Source: Nematopogon swammerdamellus | Lineage: Eukaryota > Arthropoda > Insecta > Lepidoptera > Adelidae | Direction of reading: 5' to 3' | Assembly: GCA_946902875.1 (NCBI GenBank) | Contig: OX336343.1 | Coordinates: 16,167,596 to 16,231,595 of the forward strand | DNA length: 64,000 bases | Shown here: positions 58,045 to 64,000 of the stretch, piece after piece | Layout: each line of letters opens with the position of its first letter | Position numbering within the stretch: the first letter of the stretch is position 1 | Notes under the pieces: generated by a model | Seen by the model: the letters and a program-made list of their open reading frames with translations, nothing else | Databases searched by the model: none | Told to the model about the DNA's origin: nothing | Translations under genes and position numbers: made by a program

Positions 58045-58920
58045 ATAATAAAATCGTAGACTTACCGTGTCTGTACATGAAATATTTTTGAAAAACAATA
58101 ACTGGGGGACGGAAGGAATATGTAATAGAACGTAAAAAAGCAATTTTTGAAATTTTTGTCTGTTTGTCGGTTTGTCGGTTTCTTGGTTTGTTTGTTCGTT
58201 TGTGCGCGCATCATGCAAAAACCACTCATTGGATTCAAAATGTAATTACTAAAAAATATGAAGCTTTATTCCGAGTAACATTTAGAGTTTATTTCATCAA
58301 AATCAACCCACAGAATCGAAAGATATTAATTTTTTAAGTTTAGTTAGAAAATATCTTATAGCAACACGCCACCGCGCCACCGCTCCGCAGCGACGACGCA
58401 GCGCCGCCGCGGCGCGGCGTCGCGCGGAACTTTTGTTTAGTGTCATGGAAAAGAAACACGGCTGTAGACTGGTGAGGTTTAAAAACTTCGTGTGTGCAGT
58501 TTTTATCTGTTTTTATAATTTATATTATTTAATAAAAAAACACATAATTTTTATGATATTTCGACAAATTTGTCGTCTTCAGATAAAATTGTTTGTATAT
58601 TTTAATAAGTCGACTAATGAATGACAGATGGCGCTGTTATATGGCAATTAGATTTATGAGTTCTTTTATCCTTTCATTTCATTTTTAGGGTTCCCTATCC
58701 GGTACGGGACCCTATTACTAAGCCTACGCCGTCTGTCTGTCTGTCTGTCCGTCCGTCCGTCCGTCTGTCTGTCCGAGGGCTGTATCTTTTGAACCGTAAT
58801 AAGTAGCCCGTTGAAATTGTCACAGAAAAATAAGAAAACCGGCCAAGTGCGAGTCGAACTCGCGCACCGAGGGTTCCGTATAGATCAAGACCACGCGGAC
58901 GTAGTCGCGGGCACAGCTAG
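58045..58920. repeat. Composite repeat, with GTCT family copy 6 in head-to-head arrangement
   Basis: It opens 'ctatacatataataaaatcg' and closes 'acgtagtcgcgggcacagct', a family common in Lepidoptera. 58380-58430 is very GC-rich. 58684-58825 is an antisense GTCT-family part, and 58843-58885 its sense start ('ccggccaagtgcgagtcgaa'), so two family ends face each other. Confidence 0.6.
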
Positions 58921-59101
58921 TGCATAATAAAGGCATGATTTATTATCTACTTTTTTTTTTTTTTTTTTTTTTGTTCCTCTCTTGCTACCTGCAATCAGTT
59001 TTTCTTACTATAAGCAGGTTTTTTGGTTTTCTGTTTTTTTATGACTTTCAGAATCGGTCTCCAGTGAGTCCAATTTCTTCCCTTGCCGCTGTCCCAGATT
59101 T

Positions 59102-59528
59102 CTAGTTCTCCAGGTCCAAGATGTGTTTTCGCCGCAGGCGCCTCTTCTTTGCGGGTTGGGTCAGTGTTGAAGCTAGGATGTTGGGATGGAGTGAGAGCCG
59201 GGTTTTATACCTTTTTATGACACATTTAGCTTCCTCACTGATTGTAGGAACCTCGAGTAGGTTGTGGATTTCTTTATTAGTCATAAACCAAGGAGCGTTG
59301 CTGATAGTGCGGAGAATGGTGTTCTGTAGCCTTTGCAGGATATTCACATTTGAGTTGCTTGCGCAACACCATAGCTGTAACCCATATGTCCATATCGGTC
59401 TTATGATCGCCTTGAAGACCAAGAGCTTGTTCTGCAGTGATAACTTGGACTGCCTGCCCAGGAGCCAGGTCAGGGTTCTGAAGCGGTGACATGCTTGGTC
59501 TCTCTTGGCTTTGATATGTTTGTTCCAT
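59102..59528 (-). pseudogene. Jockey-type ORF2, C-terminal part beyond the SINE
   Basis: The ORF2 frame resumes with WNKHIKAKRDQACHRFRTLT, WLLGRQ, KAIIRPIWTYGLQLWCCASN, LQRLQNTILRTISNAPWF and ends RRLRRKHILDLEN plus a stop at 59102. 'WTYGLQLW.CAS' and 'NAPWF' are typical of Jockey-group C-termini. It is intact in itself but separated from the RT core by the SINE. Confidence 0.8.
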
Positions 59529-59973
59529 TGTACCGTGTGGGGTCGGTACTTAAAAAAAAGAATAGCCCCACTGCATCTCTCCCCGTCGCATGTCGTAAAA
59601 GTCGACTAAGGGATCGTCAGCCTCGGCAGCTTAATGGTGCGGTCAGTTATTGGATGGATGATCGCCCGACTGTTGGAGGCTGACCGTGGTTCGGATACCA
59701 CGTTAAACTGTAGGTCCCTTCCCTTCTTACCTTACTAGGTGGTAGGGTTTATCCCGGCCGGGTTGGTACCACCGCACTGAGCGAAACGTCGGTCGAAACG
59801 GCTATGTAAATAGTTCGTGTTTTCCGTCCAGTTCAGTGTAGCCGGCGCGAAATGAAGGGAAGCACTGACATGGCACCTAGTTCACCCGGTGTTATGGGCT
59901 AACATCACGGATGTTGTAGGTGATGTAGCCAACCGTGTCAAGTTTCCATAAAAAAAAAAAAAAAAAAAAAAAA
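59529..59973 (+). mobile_element. SINE-like family A, full-length sense copy inserted in the Jockey ORF2
   Basis: It begins 'gtaccgtgtggggtcggtac', then 'ccccactgcatctctcccc', and a box A region degenerate in this copy. It continues with 'ggctgaccgtggttcggata' (box B-like), 'cccttcttaccttactaggt', 'gtcggtcgaaacggctatgt' and 'gtcaagtttccat', then a 20+ A tail (59950-59973). Orientation is antisense to the LINE. No long target duplication is evident; boundaries are good to a few bases. Confidence 0.82.
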
Positions 59974-62226
59974 TGTAAGCCTACGATCTAGGTGGACTCC
60001 AAGGTATTTTACACTGTCAGCGTGCGGGAGATCTTGGTTGCCAAGTTTGACCGGGGGGCAGTTGCCATTTCTCAAGGTATATGTAACCTGGATTGACTTT
60101 GTTGCGCTGGCTTTGATTCTCCATTTTTGGAGCCAATTGTGGATTTTATCCAATTGTGACTGGAGTTTCCTTGAGGCAGTAGAGGGGTCTGAGCTACAAG
60201 CCAGTGCTGCTGTGTCATCAGCAAATGTTGCCGTCACGGTGTCATCATCTTCAGGCAAGTCTGCTGTGAAGATGGAGTACATAGTTGGGCCGAGAACACT
60301 TCCCTGCGGAACAGAAGCTAGTATGTCATGGAAGGTTGACGTGCATTCCCCTTCCCTCACCTGGAATATCCTTTCCGATAGATATGACTTTAGTAATGGG
60401 TAGAATGTGTGTGGTAGGTATGACTTTATCTTGTACAATAGCCCCTTGTGCCAAACCCTGTCAAAGGCTTGCTGGACATCAAGGAAGGCGGCTGCGCAGT
60501 ACTCTTTATCTTCCAGAGCCTGTCTGATTGTGTTGTACACTCTGTGAACTTGTTCGATCGTGGAATGTTCCTCTCTGAAGCCAAACTGGTGGTTGGGGAT
60601 AATTTTTTTTGCAATAAGAGTTGGATTGAGCCTGTTGAGGATAATTCTTTCAAACATTTTTGACATAATTGGTAGCAAGCTGATAGGCCGATAAGATGTT
60701 ACCTCGTGTTCGGGCTTGCCTTGCTTATGCACCATTATCACCTGTGAGACTTTCCAAAGGTTGGGGAAATGAGACAGCCTAATAATTGAGTTAAACAGTA
60801 CCGTGAGGAAAACTATGCCCTTGTGTGGCAGGTGTTTTATGACGGTGCCCGTTATTAGATCAAAGCCCGGTGCCTTTTTGTCTTCAAGTTTTTTTATTAG
60901 TCTTCTCACTTCAGCAGGTGTCACGAGCTTTAGGGGTAAGTCCAGCTGGTAGTCCTGATTCAGTATTAGGTCGAGATCGCTTTCGTCTATGTTTAGTTCA
61001 GGTTCATTTGGCCGAAAAACCGTAGCGAGGTGGTTGCCGAAGGCATCTGCTTTTTCCTGGGAGGTTCTTGCCCATGTGTTGTTGTCCAGCTTTAGGGGTG
61101 CCTTCATGGTCTGCGGTTGATCCAGTGTTTTCGTCGCTTTCCATAGCGAATAGTTAGTTGCGGCCGTAGCGGTGAGTGATTCTAATTGTGAGTCGAGCGT
61201 TTTCCTTTTGGCGGTTTGGATCATCACCTTTAGTTCTGCACTACATTTATTTAGGGCCCTTTTATCGCTTGGGTGCCTACTTACATGCCATACTCTTCGC
61301 AGTCTTCGTTTCTCAACCAAGGCTTCCCTAATATCCAGTGGTAAGTTCTGGTTTTTTATCTGTGTACTGGGTTTTATTTCAGGTGTGCTGCGCCAACAGG
61401 CATCCTGAATTAAGTTGGTAATGTACTTTGTTGCTTCCTCGACCTCCAGCGTAGTCTTAAGCGATATTCTTAAGTTTATGTTTTCATTCAAGTAATCAGC
61501 AAAGAAGTCCCAGTCTGTGTGTTTGTTGCATAAAGTTGCTCTGGGTTCATTATGGATGATAATAGTACTAACTGTTAGTATAACCGGTGTATGGTCTGAA
61601 GAGCCATCACAGCAAGATTCACACTTAAAATACCTCCTTGCCAGGCCTTTTGCCACAAAGAAGTCCAACAAATCTGGTATCTTATTAGGGTCTGATGGCC
61701 AGTAGGTGGGTTCGCCAGTGGACAGGGTAATCATTGTGTTTGCGTCGAGGCACTGTTTCATTTCTCTTCCTCTGGTGGTAGTGATTCTTGATCCCCAGTG
61801 TGTATGTTTAGCGTTCCAGTCCCCTCCAGCTATGAATCTGCCACCCAGACCTTGGAAGAATTCGTCAAATCTGTTCTTACTAATTTTGTGCTTCGGTGGA
61901 CAATATACAGCTGAGACTTTGAAGTGACCGGCTTTATCTTCAATTGCTAAATTAGTAGCCTGCAGGTGGTCTGTCCTGAAATCCGGAAGGGGATGGTGTT
62001 TGATGGAACTTTTGATAATAATCCCTGACCCGCCATGTGCAGTATTGTCTGGGTGATTGGTCATATAAACGTTATACCCTTTGACTCTGATGCATGTTCG
62101 ATTAGTTGAGTGTGTTTCAGATATTAGTATGATGTCCAATTTCTGTTCCGTTATTAGCGTTGTTGCTTCATCGATGTTTGGGGCTAGCCCATTAATGTTC
62201 CAGGTAGCAATTCGTAGGGAAGTCAT
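59974..62226 (-). CDS. Jockey-type ORF2, endonuclease and RT (first part, before the SINE)
   Basis: The endonuclease is complete: TWNINGLAP, ISETH, VSAVYCPPKHK, GGDWNAKHTHW and SSDHTPVILT (residues 1-225). The RT has [68 protein letters not shown] and ATFADDTAAL (about 440-700), then KYLGVHLDRRLT, where coding is broken. The following Phe run is the SINE poly-A tail read backwards. It starts with ATGA overlapping the ORF1 stop. Confidence 0.88.
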
Positions 62227-63737
62227 TTTTGGGTATTATTTATTATGCTTGTCATTAGGTTCATAAGTGTTCCTATGTGTTGTAATAATATATCCATTTT
62301 GGCGGACTGCTTTTGGAATAAGTCTATGAGGACTTGTGTTTGCTCCACATTCGTGTGGTTTGGGTCTGACCCCGCAATTTGAGCGTAGGTCCAATTTGTT
62401 GGGTTATGTTGGCTTCTCTTGTCGTTTTTTGTGTTTGATTCGCTCTCATTAGTTGGTTTTCTCTTTGGGATTGGTGGGAAGTTGTGAGTTTTGAGTTGGA
62501 ATGTATCTTGGGTTGACCGATGTGACCTAGGGAGTTGCTTAGGTCTTTTTCTAGCGTATATCTCTTTATACACTTCACAGCCCTTATAATTGGCAGGATG
62601 GCTGCCCAGGCATAGGGCACACTTTGCTGGTGTGTTGCGACCTTTTTTTGGACAGTCTGATGTACGATGTGACTCAGCACACTTGACACATCTGAATGGT
62701 CTGAAGCAGTTGTTCTTACTATGACCATATTGTTGGCATCTCATGCACTGAACTATGCTCCTACTTTTCTTTGGGTCTTCTATTACAATTGCTGTGTTGT
62801 GGATATATTTTATTTCTTTTACTTTTTTGTTGTTGTCATTTGGTTCTAAGTTTACAAAAAAAGTTGAAGTTGGGGATTTATTTGGACCTGACCTTGCATT
62901 AGTAATGTCTTTAATGACATTACCGGTGCTTTCTATTTCTTCTCTGATGGCTTCTACCGGCGTAGTGTGATGTAGGTTTTTTATGACTATCCTACAGCAT
63001 CTCTCTTGTTTACTCGTAAACGTATGCCCTATTAGCCCCTTCTCTCTGACTAGTTCTATTAGTTTTTTGTAAGAGCTGATTGAGTTGGTTGTGACTCTGA
63101 GCTGGTTTTTGGTAATAATTTTGTATGAGAATTCTGTCCTCTTCAGCACTGTCTCCAGCGTGTCAGTCAGCCTGTTGATGTCTTCGATGCCATACAGAAT
63201 CAGAGGTGGTGGTTTGCTCTCTTTCTTTGGTTTGTCTTGGTCACCTGTTGCATTGGTCTCAAGTCCAGTGAAGCGGTTTTGTGTTGTTATGCTTTCTGAT
63301 GATGGGGTATTTGATATCCTTTTCCTTTTAGGTGAGCGGATTGTAGGGACTCTTTGCCACTCAAGGTGTTGTTGGGTCAACGTTTTCGATGGGGTAAAAC
63401 TGATGTTGTTGCCAAGATGTAGGTTGCTTGTAGACGAGCTTTTAGTTCTGGTATTGTAGAAACTTCTATGTAGCAGGGTTTGTGTAAGCTGTCTGTGTCC
63501 AGTGTTTGCATTGCTATTGCCATCGGTTAGTGAATATTTTCCACCCTGAGACCCGATTATCTCAGGGCGCCGGGTCTTAGCCGGATCGCTTTCTTCAGTT
63601 TGGAGCAAGAAGATGCCCCCCCCAGAATACGAGGGGCAGCCTGAGCCGGTTGTACCGGGCTCAGGGAGGGATTCTCCATTGGCTTTGCCGCCGGTACCCT
63701 CCTGGGGTAGTATGTTTTTATTCTGGCTTGCGTCCAT
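62223..63737 (-). CDS. Jockey-type ORF1 (gag-like RNA-binding protein, 504 aa)
   Basis: Nucleic-acid chaperone that packages LINE RNA. After a disordered N-terminus (residues 1-170) comes an RRM-like region (about 175-330: PPPLILYGIEDINRLTDTLE, then RIVIKNLHHTTPVEAIREEI). Three CCHC knuckles follow: CMRCQQYGHSKNNC, CVKCAESHRTSDC and CALCLGSHPANYKGC (about 345-395). A Ser/Asn-rich tail ends in a coiled-coil-like segment. The start at 63737 (MDASQNKN) has AAA before the ATG. Its stop TGA overlaps the ORF2 ATG as ATGA. Confidence 0.88.
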   Translation of the reverse strand: MDASQNKNILPQEGTGGKANGESLPEPGTTGSGCPSYSGGGIFLLQTEESDPAKTRRPEIIGSQGGKYSLTDGNSNANTGHRQLTQTLLHRSFYNTRTKSSSTSNLHLGNNISFTPSKTLTQQHLEWQRVPTIRSPKRKRISNTPSSESITTQNRFTGLETNATGDQDKPKKESKPPPLILYGIEDINRLTDTLETVLKRTEFSYKIITKNQLRVTTNSISSYKKLIELVREKGLIGHTFTSKQERCCRIVIKNLHHTTPVEAIREEIESTGNVIKDITNARSGPNKSPTSTFFVNLEPNDNNKKVKEIKYIHNTAIVIEDPKKSRSIVQCMRCQQYGHSKNNCFRPFRCVKCAESHRTSDCPKKGRNTPAKCALCLGSHPANYKGCEVYKEIYARKRPKQLPRSHRSTQDTFQLKTHNFPPIPKRKPTNESESNTKNDKRSQHNPTNWTYAQIAGSDPNHTNVEQTQVLIDLFQKQSAKMDILLQHIGTLMNLMTSIINNTQK

Positions 63738-64000
63738 TTTGAATTTTGTGGGTTAAGTAATGTCAGTGAGCCACTTTTCACTGCCAGTGGTCTCTTTGAA
63801 ACCATTTCCTGTTTCATGGCCTCCACTCAGCCGCATCAGGTGGGTTTTTTTCCGCCGCCCTGGGTTCGGCGTTGTTGTCCTAACCAACATTGGGGTTTTA
63901 TTGCTGGGTTTTCCTTCCCACTATGGGTTTTATTATCGGAGTTACCTTCTCCTAGCCGAGATTTAGGTTATCGGGTCTCGGCCTCCCGGGCTATGAGCTT

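Larger units (their letters stand above)
58950..64000 (-). mobile_element. Jockey-type LINE, near complete, interrupted by a SINE; 5' end off the right edge
   Basis: On the minus strand it has a 5' region (64000-63738), ORF1 (63737-62223), ORF2 (62226 to 59102, split by a SINE at about 59529-59973), a short 3' UTR and a poly-A tail (seen as T23 at 58950-58972). Apart from the SINE I see no stop or frameshift in either ORF, so this copy was probably competent until the SINE landed. It is antisense to DESI1. Confidence 0.88.

Noticed and set aside
49542..64000. Remaining DESI1 exons (HNCN catalytic Cys region)
   Set aside because: I looked for the conserved 'HNCN.FS' and 'GT.LG.PD' regions in the plus frames and did not find them, so they are assumed to lie beyond the window.

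Overview
This is an insect nuclear sequence, almost certainly from a moth or butterfly. The support is split genes with GT-AG introns, AT-rich non-coding DNA, and repeat families typical of Lepidoptera: the (GTCT)n-containing repeat, RTE tails ending in GATGAT, tRNA-like SINEs and 'gcggcttcgctcgcgg' elements. The assignment rests on pattern recognition only, and no database search was run.

Three host genes are visible. (1) NPL4 (NPLOC4), the ubiquitin-binding cofactor of p97/VCP with UFD1, runs on the minus strand from exon 1 at 33834 leftwards. Ten coding exons (515 codons) join in phase, and the last roughly 100 residues lie beyond the left edge. (2) Inside the 18.6-kb intron 9 of NPL4, on the opposite strand, sits a complete gene (non-coding first exon about 11250-11564, coding exon 11730-13610, 3' UTR to about 16680). 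It encodes a 626-residue RING + B-box + coiled-coil protein whose C-terminus is a cyclophilin fold lacking the isomerase active-site residues, a TRIM-cyclophilin architecture. (3) The first two coding exons of DESI1, a PPPDE-family deSUMOylating isopeptidase, lie on the plus strand at 46346-46433 and 49450-49541; the remainder must lie to the right of the window. All three belong to ubiquitin or SUMO pathways.

Most of the rest is transposable elements. Left to right: a degraded LINE (5.05-6.6 kb); a CR1-like LINE with an unbroken 1010-codon ORF (6.6-9.96 kb); MITEs around 2.7 and 10.7 kb; SINEs; an hAT MITE with 8-bp target duplications 14 bp from an NPL4 splice donor (19.4-19.9 kb); a 2.2-kb inverted repeat filling most of NPL4 intron 3 (26.88-29.10 kb); a LINE split by another LINE (30.36-32.99 kb); a 2.5-kb hAT-like element with 8-bp duplications (37.8-40.3 kb); a LINE with a restriction-like endonuclease (41.2-44.4 kb); a pyrimidine-only tract (55.05-55.8 kb); and a Jockey-type LINE with both ORFs, broken only by a SINE (58.95 kb to the right edge).

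The most interesting items are the nested TRIM-pseudocyclophilin gene with its uORF-rich leader, the long intronic inverted repeat, the RLE-type LINE, and a 53-codon GC-rich ORF inside DESI1 intron 1.
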